Notes: generated by a model not told the origin, from the sequence alone. Positions 53,458 through 61,968 are shown, counted from the stretch's first letter. The stretch: 64,000 bases of DNA from Candidatus Uabimicrobium amorphum (GCF_009002475.1 NZ_AP019860.1:4092001-4156000); one strand, 5' to 3'. Made by a program: numbers and translations.

Positions 53458-56061
53458 TTATTTATCGCCTTTGTCATCTTTGTCATCTTTGTCATCTTCG
53501 TCATCGTCATCTTCGTCTTCATAATCATCATCTTCATACTCTTCATCATCCCAAACATCATCTTCGGAATCGGAATCTGAGCTATATTTTGTACCAAACC
53601 ACTGCTCTGCTGTCCACTCATTGGTATACTTCATCACCGTAGTAATCGCGTCTTTTTTCCAACGGCTCTCATCAGCAGAGGGTAGTAATTCTTGCAACGC
53701 TTTGATTGCCTTTTTGCGTTGTGCATCTTTTTGTAGTAGACCCAGCAACAACGACACCATTTCTTGCGTATAGTCTGAATCCCAACCATAATGTGTTAAC
53801 AACGGTATTACATTGCTTACAACTTCCGGCTTAGCAGAGTCCAACAATTTTTTTACCATTGTGACCATTTGTGGAGAACTGTCGTTTTGTTTTTGCAAGA
53901 TTTGTAAAATGCGTAATTGCATACTCACTTTTTCTTGCGGTAAGCGTGAGATAAGAACTGGAATAATTTGTTTGTGCAGTATTTCTTGACTTTCGTCATG
54001 TGAAAATACTTCGATCATACTCTTGTATACTTCAAAAATATATTCCGTATTGCGATTTTTTTTCTTTAAAAATTGTTGTGCCGCGTCCTTCAATATCGTT
54101 TTTAAATATTGCTGGTAATCGTGTAGTAGATCGGAAATACTTACTGTAACGCGTAGTTGCTGTCCTCCAACATCTGCAACAACATGATCTTTTCCATTTT
54201 TGACTTTGGTAATTACATTTCCTTGCACATTTGGCGTTTTGTATTCTATTTCTAACCATGTATGATCTCCATGAATCGTAGGGCGTATTTTCAGTGCCAC
54301 TGTGTCGTCAGAAAATTTGGTGTTTATCGAAAAAAAACTCTTGTTCTGAACCGCACGCGCCATGGAATACCTCTTTCCAAAAGAGCACTGTATAAAAACA
54401 TTTCCAGAAAAACTTTTACGTAGAGATTCTATGGTATTGACTACATTTTCATGAAAACCCGAAGCACCGTAGACAATCAATTGACCACCGTATAATTCGA
54501 CAAAGCCTTGCGATGCATTTTTATCTGTGATAAAATTTTGCAGCTCCTTCTTAACATCCACTTCTTCAACAGAATGGATCTCTCCTATCATGTTGCGATA
54601 AAGTTGTTGCGTTTCTTTGTCTTTGGCATCCTTCGCTAATTGTAATATTTTTTTGTGTATTTCCTTCGTGAAGAACTCTTGTTTGTCTACCACTAATTTC
54701 TCACGATAATTCAACAAGTCGCCCACATAGTAACTTCTCATCGTTTTCGAAATTTTATCCTGAGGTACAATGATAATAACACCATTTTCGATTCGATAGG
54801 TTAAACCAGAAGACGATACATCATTTTTCTTGTGACTACCCGCAAGTATAAGTTCAAGTATCGAAGATACACGCAACCTTTTTACCGCTATTTCACATAG
54901 CGAATTGTACTCAATTGCCTCAGGCGAGATAATGATATTAATACCTGTCGTCGTTCTTAAAAAATCAATAACTTCAAACAGAGGTGCCTCGCTAAAATTT
55001 ATTGTCATTCTCTCATTATGCAATTGATATTCGACCTTACGCGAGTCTACATCCTCATTAGGACGTTGCGCTTCTTTTTTTAATGAGTGCGACACTACCC
55101 GAGCACAAATCATCAACGTTTTTCCCTCATCAGGCGTTGGTAGAACACTGAGTACACTCTCTTTACCGTTTACCACTAATGCCACACCTTGGTCTCGATA
55201 TTCTCTTGTGGAATATTGAAAGACAACATCACTGTATATTTTTATTCCCTTTTTTTGGAAGACACAAGGAAGTAACGCCATCGAAAAATTGACATTGTTT
55301 TTATTTGTAGAAAGACATGATACGGTATTTTCTACACCCGAAATTTTGCAGCGATGCAATAAAGTTCGCGTAGAGTAGTATTTTCGTTTCATATCGTAGT
55401 TATCAACAATATAAAGAGAAACAACCATAGAGATCGCGTCGTGCGATTCTCCTAAACGTTTTAATAGAGAAGAAATCTTGCGGTGCGCACGCGCTTTATT
55501 CTTAACAATCAATAAACCATTGTTTATATGGATGCGATTGCCATCCTTCCACGAATTGGGCTCAATTACCGATACGATAATATTTTTCAAACGTTCGGAT
55601 GTATCTGGAAGTTCACGAAAAACAACTTGAGTCTGTTTGTTGTCTGATATAGGGCGAGAGGGAAAACACAAATTGCGAATATCATAAGTTTTGACAAACG
55701 CTCTTCCTGTCACACGTTCAGCGTCGAGAATAAACAAAACATCGCTGCGAAAAATAGCTTTTAAATTGTAAAACTGACACAATAAATCGAGAGCTGTTCT
55801 TAACTTTAACTCCTCTACCGACAAGGTAACTCTTGTGCCTTCTTTCTCCAAACGTTTTGTTACTCTTCGATCAACGACAATATTGATTTCCGAAGTAAGC
55901 CGTATAAAGCGAATCACATCGGCAAAGGGAGTTTCCGTAAAATCCAAAGTAACTTCCACACTGTTCAATTTATCGTGAATTCTTTTTTCCGCTTTGCTCA
56001 AGAAATCTTGCGCAAAATTCACACTAAGAAAGCAAAAAAATAATAAAATAATTCTATTCAT
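53458..56061 (-). CDS. Secreted STN-domain protein with acidic tail
   Basis: 867 aa. Signal peptide (about 1-17). Two STN-like (secretin/TonB short N-terminal) domains: residues ~35-115 (TETPFADVIRFI ... ILDAE) and ~345-430 (SEAPLFEVIDFLRTTTGINI). Between and after them are N1-type secretin ring-like regions, then a HEAT-like helical part. No C-terminal secretin pore domain is seen, so it is not a standard secretin. The last ~40 residues are nearly all D and E with regularly repeated D-D-K and E-D-D-D, encoded by a GAT/GAC/GAA microsatellite. AAAGGAG precedes the ATG. It is divergent from the sigma factor at 56205. Confidence 0.75.
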   Translation of the reverse strand: MNRIILLFFCFLSVNFAQDFLSKAEKRIHDKLNSVEVTLDFTETPFADVIRFIRLTSEINIVVDRRVTKRLEKEGTRVTLSVEELKLRTALDLLCQFYNLKAIFRSDVLFILDAERVTGRAFVKTYDIRNLCFPSRPISDNKQTQVVFRELPDTSERLKNIIVSVIEPNSWKDGNRIHINNGLLIVKNKARAHRKISSLLKRLGESHDAISMVVSLYIVDNYDMKRKYYSTRTLLHRCKISGVENTVSCLSTNKNNVNFSMALLPCVFQKKGIKIYSDVVFQYSTREYRDQGVALVVNGKESVLSVLPTPDEGKTLMICARVVSHSLKKEAQRPNEDVDSRKVEYQLHNERMTINFSEAPLFEVIDFLRTTTGINIIISPEAIEYNSLCEIAVKRLRVSSILELILAGSHKKNDVSSSGLTYRIENGVIIIVPQDKISKTMRSYYVGDLLNYREKLVVDKQEFFTKEIHKKILQLAKDAKDKETQQLYRNMIGEIHSVEEVDVKKELQNFITDKNASQGFVELYGGQLIVYGASGFHENVVNTIESLRKSFSGNVFIQCSFGKRYSMARAVQNKSFFSINTKFSDDTVALKIRPTIHGDHTWLEIEYKTPNVQGNVITKVKNGKDHVVADVGGQQLRVTVSISDLLHDYQQYLKTILKDAAQQFLKKKNRNTEYIFEVYKSMIEVFSHDESQEILHKQIIPVLISRLPQEKVSMQLRILQILQKQNDSSPQMVTMVKKLLDSAKPEVVSNVIPLLTHYGWDSDYTQEMVSLLLGLLQKDAQRKKAIKALQELLPSADESRWKKDAITTVMKYTNEWTAEQWFGTKYSSDSDSEDDVWDDEEYEDDDYEDEDDDDEDDKDDKDDKGDK
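53469..53560. repeat. Trinucleotide microsatellite encoding the acidic tail
   Basis: On the + strand a run of ttc/gtc/atc triplets, including ctttgtcat in tandem, encodes the D/E-rich C-terminus of the STN-domain protein. Triplet repeats in frame can change length without breaking the protein. Confidence 0.7.
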
Positions 56062-56204
56062 GTAATATCTCCTTTAAAATAGTTCTAACGTTTTTGCAGC
56101 GCAAAAAAGTCACATAAGTTCACCACAAAACTCGCTCGAACGAATGCTTTTACTTTCTTATTGGTAAATATTTGTAAACCTGACAAAACTTTTGGAATTT
56201 TTTT

Positions 56205-56963
56205 ATGTATGACGAAACACAGTGGTCGGAAATACACAAAGCAGCAGCTACCGACTTAGACTCCCCTGAAAAACAAGCGGCTTTAAACAATATTTTAAAG
56301 CGTTTCGAAAAACCATTGTTGATATTATTTAGTAAACGACTTAGAGATTTTCATACACAAAATTCGCGTAACCACCATGAGAATACCGAGGAAATGCTGG
56401 CGGAATTTTATTTGTATTTGCTCGAACGCCGACAAAAAATTTTTACAAACGTCGACCAAAACAAAGGGAAATTACGCACATTTTTGTATACAATTGCTTG
56501 GAGGTTTGCCAATGACTATCTGGGAAAGCAGGCGTCACAAACACCAACATTCGACCACGATTTTTCCCTAAAAGAAGACAATGCTCCACAGATATACGAT
56601 AAATACGAAGTAGAGTATGTTAATGTATTAGTCAATCGCGCTCTTAGTAGATTAAAGGCTTACGAAAAAAAAATCTACCATTTATTCAAGAAAAAATACT
56701 TTTCGCAACCACCATTGTCATCAAAAGAAATCGCATTACAACTCAAAATTTTAGATCCGCAACAAGCGCAAGATGGCGCTGCGGTCACCAAGGCAGAGAA
56801 TAATATCAATAAACAACTTTCGCGTGGGCGACGTATGTTTTTTGAGTTTATTCGCGAGGAAGTGAGCGCGACATTGGTGCAGCAAAATGAAGAATTGCTT
56901 GAAGAGGAAATGTGTATGCTTCGCAAGCATATCGGGGATATTTCTTTGGCGATTACTCATTAG
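56205..56963 (+). CDS. Sigma-70-like RNA polymerase sigma factor
   Basis: 252 aa. Residues ~25-120 fit region 2 (LLILFSKRLRDF ... GKLRTFLYTIAWRFANDYLG), where the aromatic F-L-Y-T-I-A-W-R-F-A-N-D segment is the DNA-melting and -10 recognition part. The C-terminal half has a region-4-like helix pair (LSSKEIALQLKI ... KAENNINKQLSRGRRMF). It is unlike the sigma factor at 39500 in detail. Ribosome-binding site weak. It is divergent from the STN-domain protein and near the TPR kinase, so it may direct those genes. Confidence 0.7.
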   Translation: MYDETQWSEIHKAAATDLDSPEKQAALNNILKRFEKPLLILFSKRLRDFHTQNSRNHHENTEEMLAEFYLYLLERRQKIFTNVDQNKGKLRTFLYTIAWRFANDYLGKQASQTPTFDHDFSLKEDNAPQIYDKYEVEYVNVLVNRALSRLKAYEKKIYHLFKKKYFSQPPLSSKEIALQLKILDPQQAQDGAAVTKAENNINKQLSRGRRMFFEFIREEVSATLVQQNEELLEEEMCMLRKHIGDISLAITH

Positions 56964-56987
56964 AATCGGTTACGATTACATTCAGGG

Positions 56988-57178
56988 CTCAATGCCATTG
57001 ACTTAAAAAATAAGTTATTTAATAAAAGACTTACAAATTCATGTCATTCCCGCGAAAGCGGGAAACTAGCAATATAAATTCGACTTGAAAGCGCCTGGGT
57101 CCCTGATCAAGTCAGGGATGACAGGACAAGGTAAGTTTATTATTAAAAGGTGTTTGCGCTTAAGTCAATGGTATTGAG
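56988..57178. repeat. 191-bp MITE-like element with 19-bp terminal inverted repeats
   Basis: Ends ctcaatgccattgacttaa (56988-57006) and ttaagtcaatggtattgag (57160-57178) match 18 of 19. The two halves are inverted copies of a ~100-base unit, each containing a palindrome (cattcccgcgaaagcgggaa, and ccctgatcaagtcaggg). No ORF. Related copy at 25210-25410. Followed by two GGTCAC units (57179-57194). Confidence 0.7.
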
Positions 57179-57224
57179 GGTCACGGTCACGGTGTAAAAG
57201 GCATCAAGAGATTAGGAGTAAATT

Positions 57225-58199
57225 ATGAAACGAACACCTGTACATATCATTACTGGTTTTTTAGGCAGTGGAAAAACAACCTTCTTAAATCACTTCATTA
57301 GGGAACGATTACCTGAACGCATTTTTGTTGTTGAAAACGAGTGTGGTGCGGTGAATGTCGATGGCGCTTTGGTAATAGATGGCGTTGAGGAAGTGGTCGA
57401 ATTAAGTGCGGGTTGCCTTTGCTGCTCGTTGGCGGATGGTTTATTGGATATACTAAGGGAAGCTAGTCAAAAAACAGATGAGTACGATCGGTTAATCATC
57501 GAAACAACAGGCATTGCCGATCCAAGTTCCATTATCCAAGTGTTTCTGGAAAATGCCGCTGTGGAAAAAGTCTTTGAACTGCAACAAGTGATTTCCCTTG
57601 TGGATGCGGGACAAGTAGAGGGTTGGTTAAAAGAGGCGGATGAAGCCCTCAGGCAAATTGCGCTTGCCGATGTGCTACTTATCAATAAAGTAGATATGGT
57701 CACGGCCAATGACCTTGCAAGAGTAGAATCACTATTAGAGGGTATTAATCCAAATGCTGTGGTACACAGCGGAGAAAAAGGTGTGTTTCCGATAGAAGAC
57801 ATTCTCCAAACGGGAACCATAAAACCTGCGTCTGTCGAAAAAATCATCGATAAACCTCCACATTTTCACGAAACTGCGGAGGGAGAAAACAATAGCCATA
57901 AAATCACTAGTTTTACCATTTCATTTCCGCATCCTCTTAACTTGGAAAGTCTACAATTAGATCTCAATCGCATTGTACATTTGTATAGAGATCAAGTTTA
58001 TCGCGTGAAGGGATTTATCGCCATCCCCAATTACCCTAATCGCGTCATTCTGCAATCGGCGAGAAGTGCTTTCGTTGCTACTGACGGTACTCCTTGGGAA
58101 CCCAACGATAACAGGGAGGGAAAACTTGTATTTATAGGAAGAGGGTTACAACGCAAAGCTTTCGAAAAAATGTTTAATAGGCATATGGTGGACAAATAA
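57225..58199 (+). CDS. CobW/P47K-type G3E GTPase (metal chaperone family)
   Basis: 324 aa. Walker A GFLGSGKTTF at residues 11-20, the family metal motif C-L-C-C near residue 63, E-T-T-G-I-A-D-P (Walker B region) near 90, and guanine-recognition N-K-V-D near 153. The C-terminal CobW domain starts about residue 225. These GTPases deliver zinc, cobalt or nickel to client proteins. The gene is preceded by the TIR element and AGGAG, and has no metal-enzyme neighbour, so the metal is not deducible. Confidence 0.92.
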   Translation: MKRTPVHIITGFLGSGKTTFLNHFIRERLPERIFVVENECGAVNVDGALVIDGVEEVVELSAGCLCCSLADGLLDILREASQKTDEYDRLIIETTGIADPSSIIQVFLENAAVEKVFELQQVISLVDAGQVEGWLKEADEALRQIALADVLLINKVDMVTANDLARVESLLEGINPNAVVHSGEKGVFPIEDILQTGTIKPASVEKIIDKPPHFHETAEGENNSHKITSFTISFPHPLNLESLQLDLNRIVHLYRDQVYRVKGFIAIPNYPNRVILQSARSAFVATDGTPWEPNDNREGKLVFIGRGLQRKAFEKMFNRHMVDK

Positions 58200-58702
58200 A
58201 TCGTTAGTTATGATGACTACTATAAAACCATGACGACAAACACCATCTCGCAAAACACTATAAGTAAATAACTTACAAATTTATTTATCATCAAGCGATG
58301 ATAAAAAAAGTACAAAAACATTACTGTTTTATGTCATAAAAATATGGAAACCATAAGCCTTTTAAAGTAAATAACTTATATCAATATTTTTTGGTTGTGT
58401 ATTCTCGGAGGCCACTTAGAGGCCGCGACATGATATTTGATTGTAAAAAATGCCGTTTAAAATCCGCAAGTTTGAGTAATTAAACGCTACCTTTAGTAGA
58501 AAATTACTACCCCACACAGATCTAGTTATGGAAGTGTCGTTTTTTGTTTAGAGGTACGCTTTTGTTTACACAAAGTGATAGTTAACAGAATGAGAAAAGA
58601 TTGTATTACAACGTGTTAATTAGTATTAACGTAAATACTCTCAAATAGCTTTATTTCTTGGCTAGAGAGATTTACACAAGATTTATTTACAATAAAAAAA
58701 AT
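58200..58702. other. AT-rich non-coding stretch
   Basis: No credible gene on either strand. I see a 14-base direct repeat aagtaaataactta at 58262 and 58365. This marks the left side of the AT-rich accessory region; no tRNA or clear att site was found. Confidence 0.5.
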
Positions 58703-58730
58703 TTGATATTTTTCAAAAATGTAGTATTCT
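58703..58730 (+). promoter_or_regulatory. Possible promoter opposite the 26-aa peptide gene
   Basis: TTGATA, 16 bases, TATTCT on the + strand, pointing at the 3' end of the minus-strand peptide gene. An RNA from here would overlap its terminator, as in type I toxin loci with convergent RNAs. Sequence inspection only. Confidence 0.35.
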
Positions 58731-58776
58731 ACTGATAACTGGACAACTTGGGAAGTAATATTGAGTCGCCAAATTG

Positions 58777-58805
58777 AAAAAAAGCCACAATCGGGTAGGA
58801 TTGTG
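58777..58805 (-). terminator. Intrinsic terminator of the 26-aa peptide gene
   Basis: Stem cacaatc/gattgtg followed on the minus strand by seven T, 18 bases after the peptide's stop codon. Textbook intrinsic terminator. Confidence 0.8.
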
Positions 58806-58823
58806 ACTCATTTGTTAGCTAGA

Positions 58824-58904
58824 TTATCTTAGAAAAATAAGTTCAATAACATACAATATAGTACATATTATTGTACATACGGCGGCTATGTAATAGGCAT
58901 GCAT
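58824..58904 (-). CDS. 26-aa hydrophobic peptide (type I toxin-like)
   Basis: ATG at 58904 is preceded by a perfect AGGAGGG with six-base spacing; the frame ends at TAA (58824), and an intrinsic terminator follows. The peptide is one transmembrane helix with a single Glu and a terminal Arg. Its core I-A-A-V-C-T-I-I-C-T-I-L-Y-V-I-E aligns with the 37-aa peptide at 62914 through V-C-x4-T-I-x2-V-x-E, with the two Cys/Asn positions and Glu in register. Its 5' leader contains a hairpin and a segment (58957-58965) that can pair with the Shine-Dalgarno, as in type I toxin mRNAs. The function is inferred from form alone. Confidence 0.6.
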   Translation of the reverse strand: MHAYYIAAVCTIICTILYVIELIFLR

Positions 58905-58911
58905 TTATTAC

Positions 58912-58991
58912 CCTCCTGTAAAGTCCAGTTTTAGTAACACCCAACTATAGTTAGGCACAGGGAGGCTATTTTATTTAACCTACCTGCGCCT
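58912..58991 (-). promoter_or_regulatory. Structured leader of the 26-aa peptide mRNA
   Basis: On the minus strand AGGCGCAGG (58991-58983) pairs with CCTGTGCCT (58961-58953). The overlapping CCTCCCTGT (58965-58957) can instead pair with the Shine-Dalgarno ACAGGAGG (58919-58912) apart from one bulged C. The two pairings exclude each other, which suggests control of translation. Confidence 0.45.
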
Positions 58992-59571
58992 CTATGTTTG
59001 TAATTACTAGACTTCCTATTTGGGCAAGCATCTACCATATTGTTTTGCTTTTGCACCTTGTACACATAGATACCTCTCATTTTCAGATTCGCATCGTAAT
59101 TAACGTTACCAATAACTCTATTGTACAAAACATCTATTTTTCAAAAGTAGTGTACGATAATATTGTTTATGGTAAAAGAAAAAGCTACACCAATTATACA
59201 CAGTTTTCACAGTTTTATACAAATCTGAATAGTATTTTTATTAACGACACACCTATAACGGCTCGCAATATCGAATACGAGTCCCATAATATCTATACAA
59301 AAGCCGTGATCAAATGCAACATTCCAACTATTGTACAGAAAATAAAAGTGCTGTGGCATATATTCCCGAACGATATTCTGCCCACAAAACAACACAATGA
59401 CAACTTTTGAAATTAAAATGAAGAATAAGGGTTTAAATCTAAAAAAAATAACGGCTCTAAATCCCAGGGTGTAGTGCTCGTTCCCGGTAAACTTTTAAAA
59501 CTAGAACTAACACGTATAATGGCGAAAGAGTTACTATAATAGGTACAATCTAAATTTTAAATAAATTATCG
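58992..59571. other. Gene-poor AT-rich stretch downstream of the TOPRIM gene
   Basis: Open frames exist here (the longest is on the + strand, 58994-59410) but lack ribosome-binding sites and read as I/N/T-rich translation of AT-rich DNA. I do not call a gene. No terminator for the TOPRIM gene is evident. Confidence 0.4.
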
Positions 59572-60519
59572 CTATCCTTCAGGGTAACAACCAAACTCTA
59601 TCTTATATAACTCCCGAAACAAAATCGTAAAGTGGTATTCTTCTAGTTGGTTATCAGAATAGTAATTAGCAATCGATAGTTGAGTATTATTTCTTATTAT
59701 TCTATTTGAGTGATTGTTTTTTCCCTTAAAATCAATATTCTCCCAGTGTTTTTTCAACTTTATAAACCCCAGCATACTCATTATTACTAATCTTTGGTCT
59801 CTTTTAGGATTTTTGGGATTATATCCTAAGATATCTTTGTAACTTTGGCAAAGTTCATCTCTTCCACAATCGAGCTTTATGTTTTCCACATGTGAAACTC
59901 TTCTAAAAACCTCTTCTTTTATTTTCTTTTTTTCACAGACAATATCATTGTCGGAATTTATTCGTTCAATGGCATATTTGTAACAAATAGAAGGGTTAAA
60001 CTTCTTTATTCTTTCTTTTACCAAATCAGGTTCGAAAAAATAATTTTCGCGCACAGCTAGACCCAATGTTAAAATGCGATTAGATTGAATCTTTTGCCCA
60101 TTAAGGACACCTTCGTAATAAAGATCATTATAAATTTCATTAGTGTTCGAATGATGGTAATCTTCTTCAATTTTTGTAGACTGCACATCTGGATCCACAA
60201 TAGCAAAAAGCTTATCGGGGTTTATAAATGTATCTGTTTTTTCACTAATGAGCTTTCTTAAGCTAAAAAAAGTACCAATTGTAGATTCTCTCGTTCCGCA
60301 ACCGATGAACTGTGGTTTTTTGTATGTCCAATAACTTGGCACACAACGTTTAAAAAATGTTGCATCTGCAAGTTTTCTTCTTTTCGCAACAGTACTTGGA
60401 TTACTCCTATCGGATAAGTTGGTCCTTCCCTCACAAAGTATAACTACTTTATCTTTAAACCGACTTCTAGCATTAGCGAGGATAAAATCAGATAACTTTT
60501 CTATAGACATATTTGTCAT
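59572..60519 (-). CDS. TOPRIM-like (DUF4435/OLD-type) nuclease partner
   Basis: 315 aa. The N-terminal half has a TOPRIM-like pattern: VVILCEGRTN (residues ~25-34) with the catalytic Glu, and LFAIVDPDVQS (~107-117) with a D-x-D acidic pair, the metal-binding elements of TOPRIM nucleases. The C-terminal half is helical, basic and unfamiliar. The gene starts 2 bases after the stop of the AAA ATPase, so the two form a unit. This order (ATPase then TOPRIM/DUF4435 protein) and size match the AriA-AriB PARIS anti-phage system and are also close to OLD-type modules. The family call is inferred from motifs and context; no homologue search was possible. Confidence 0.6.
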   Translation of the reverse strand: MTNMSIEKLSDFILANARSRFKDKVVILCEGRTNLSDRSNPSTVAKRRKLADATFFKRCVPSYWTYKKPQFIGCGTRESTIGTFFSLRKLISEKTDTFINPDKLFAIVDPDVQSTKIEEDYHHSNTNEIYNDLYYEGVLNGQKIQSNRILTLGLAVRENYFFEPDLVKERIKKFNPSICYKYAIERINSDNDIVCEKKKIKEEVFRRVSHVENIKLDCGRDELCQSYKDILGYNPKNPKRDQRLVIMSMLGFIKLKKHWENIDFKGKNNHSNRIIRNNTQLSIANYYSDNQLEEYHFTILFRELYKIEFGCYPEG

Positions 60520-60521
60520 AG

Positions 60522-61166
60522 TTAGTCTCCCTTTTTGCTAGACCTAAGTTTTACTCCAAGTTCTTTTATATTTGACGGTGGAAGAGAATCACACAAATCG
60601 TACGAGTGTGTAGAAATAATATATTGATTTGATGGTCCCCATTTTTCTAAGTTTTTAGGAATATCCGATTGCCAATCAGGGTGCAGATGAGTTTCTAGTT
60701 CATCTATAAGAACTATTGAATTTTCAGAAACAATATATTTTAGCCAAATATACACAGCTAATTGCTTCACTTCTCCTTTACTTAAACATGATACGTCTAG
60801 TTTTTTTCCTTGCAAATCTAAAAAAACTAGTGCAGATCGATCTTCATTTGGACGTATTCTTTTATTCTGGAGTAAAGAATCCAAATCTCCTAGTAAACGA
60901 TCTATATGATCTCCGTATTTTCCTGTTTTCATCTTCATCTCAAAATCAAGATCTTGAAATTTATATATAGCTTTGATCAAAATTTCCGCCCCCATCATGT
61001 CATATGTCATAAAATTGTCGAAATTATTTTTTAAGGAGCATATCACTTGATAATATTTAAAGTTATCTACCTGGAGAGCTAATTCCCTATCTTCTTGATT
61101 TAAGAACAAATATATTTCAGAAGGAGCCCCTATCATAAATACATTTTGAGATATCTCATAAAGCAA
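60522..61166 (-). CDS. AAA ATPase, C-terminal part (frame broken at A8)
   Basis: 214 codons from the TTG at 61166 that opens this frame, but coding sense clearly continues upstream to the A8 tract at 61253-61260 with no stop, reading ...IPILKRDREVF. It contains the ABC-type signature C-L-S-K-G-E (~129) and the Walker B IVLIDELETHLHPDW (~156), so it is the second half of an SMC/OLD-like ATPase whose first half is at 61241-61747. Read together with a single -1 shift the product is ~408 aa. It precedes the TOPRIM gene by 2 bases. Separate translation from TTG is less likely: no ribosome-binding site is seen. Confidence 0.65.
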   Translation of the reverse strand: MLYEISQNVFMIGAPSEIYLFLNQEDRELALQVDNFKYYQVICSLKNNFDNFMTYDMMGAEILIKAIYKFQDLDFEMKMKTGKYGDHIDRLLGDLDSLLQNKRIRPNEDRSALVFLDLQGKKLDVSCLSKGEVKQLAVYIWLKYIVSENSIVLIDELETHLHPDWQSDIPKNLEKWGPSNQYIISTHSYDLCDSLPPSNIKELGVKLRSSKKGD

Positions 61167-61240
61167 TATCTCTGGATTGTATATTATAGAAGACTCTATT
61201 TTGATGATGGTATCTTGAACAAAAACCTCTCGATCCCTTT

Positions 61241-61747
61241 TTAAGATTGGGATTTTTTTTCAAGAATAAGTTGTTCTTCTTCTAATTTACGTATATCTTC
61301 TCTTATTCTCTGACAAATTAGTTCCCTAGTTCCTCGATAAGAACCTCCATCAAGTGAATTGTATTGTAATTTAGGATTCTTAACAGTCGCTGTATCTTTT
61401 AAACGACTTTTTAAAGCGTCAATACAATCTTCTTTGTTAGAATAGAGACTCAATATTTTAGAGGCGTTATTTTTTTTAATTAATAAAGTAATACTCCCTT
61501 TTAGGTATTGTAATTCTATTCTCATTGAGAATTCGTCTACATGCGACATCATATTTGAGAGTAAATTATAATCTTTTTGATTACCAACAGTTAATACCGC
61601 AAATATTAGTTGTATAAAAGTACTTTTTCCCCCACCGTTATTACTTGCAATAGGAAAAATTTGAGGATCACTATCTTCTTCAAACTCTACATTTACATTT
61701 TGAAGAACTCTATATTCAAATATTTCAACTTTTCTTATTTGTAGCAT
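61241..61747 (-). CDS. AAA ATPase, N-terminal part (frame broken at A8)
   Basis: 168 codons. AGGAG lies 8 bases before the ATG. The protein starts MLQIRKVEIFEYRVL, as in AAA_15/AAA_21 (OLD/RecF-like) ATPases, and has the Walker A S-N-N-G-G-G-K-S-T near residues 37-45. The frame ends in ...ILEKKSQS-stop just after GAA-AAA-AAA-T. The next frame, -1 relative, is open directly from the A8 tract and carries the missing signature and Walker B. The zero-frame codons AAA-AAA preceded by A form a perfect A-AAA-AAA slip heptamer. So this is either a programmed -1 frameshift, a phase-variable homopolymer, a real mutation, or a sequencing length error. Confidence 0.7.
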   Translation of the reverse strand: MLQIRKVEIFEYRVLQNVNVEFEEDSDPQIFPIASNNGGGKSTFIQLIFAVLTVGNQKDYNLLSNMMSHVDEFSMRIELQYLKGSITLLIKKNNASKILSLYSNKEDCIDALKSRLKDTATVKNPKLQYNSLDGGSYRGTRELICQRIREDIRKLEEEQLILEKKSQS

Positions 61748-61819
61748 TCTCTATTCTCCTATAGACTTTGAAATGAATAGAATCGTTAACACTTTTCTTA
61801 ACTACCAAGTGATCATTCA

Positions 61820-61960
61820 CTTACCTTAGCTTATCATTAACCTATTCTTAATCTTACCTCACTTCACCACCAACTTATCTCAAACTTATACTTAACTTAT
61901 TCCAAGCTATATTCAACTTATTACAAACTTATTATTAACTTATTTTTAACTTATTTTCAA
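61820..61960. repeat. 11-bp-periodic direct-repeat array (consensus AACTTATTnnn)
   Basis: CTTAT-type cores occur at 61874, 61885, 61896, 61917, 61928, 61939 and 61950, spaced 11 bases (one interval is 21, with a degenerate unit inside), and continue upstream in weaker form at 61830, 61841 and 61853. The array ends just before the -35 of the RHH gene promoter. Regular helical phasing suggests cooperative protein binding on one DNA face. Confidence 0.7.
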
Positions 61961-61968
61961 ATAAAAAA

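Noticed and set aside
58200..58702. Possible tRNA or att site at the island edge
   Set aside because: I could not draw a cloverleaf, and the 14-base direct repeats are only 100 bases apart and AT-rich.
58994..59410. 138-codon open frame on the + strand in the accessory region
   Set aside because: No ribosome-binding site, no recognisable fold, composition (I, N, T, Y, V) as expected from translating AT-rich DNA, and it overlaps the leader of the 26-aa peptide gene.
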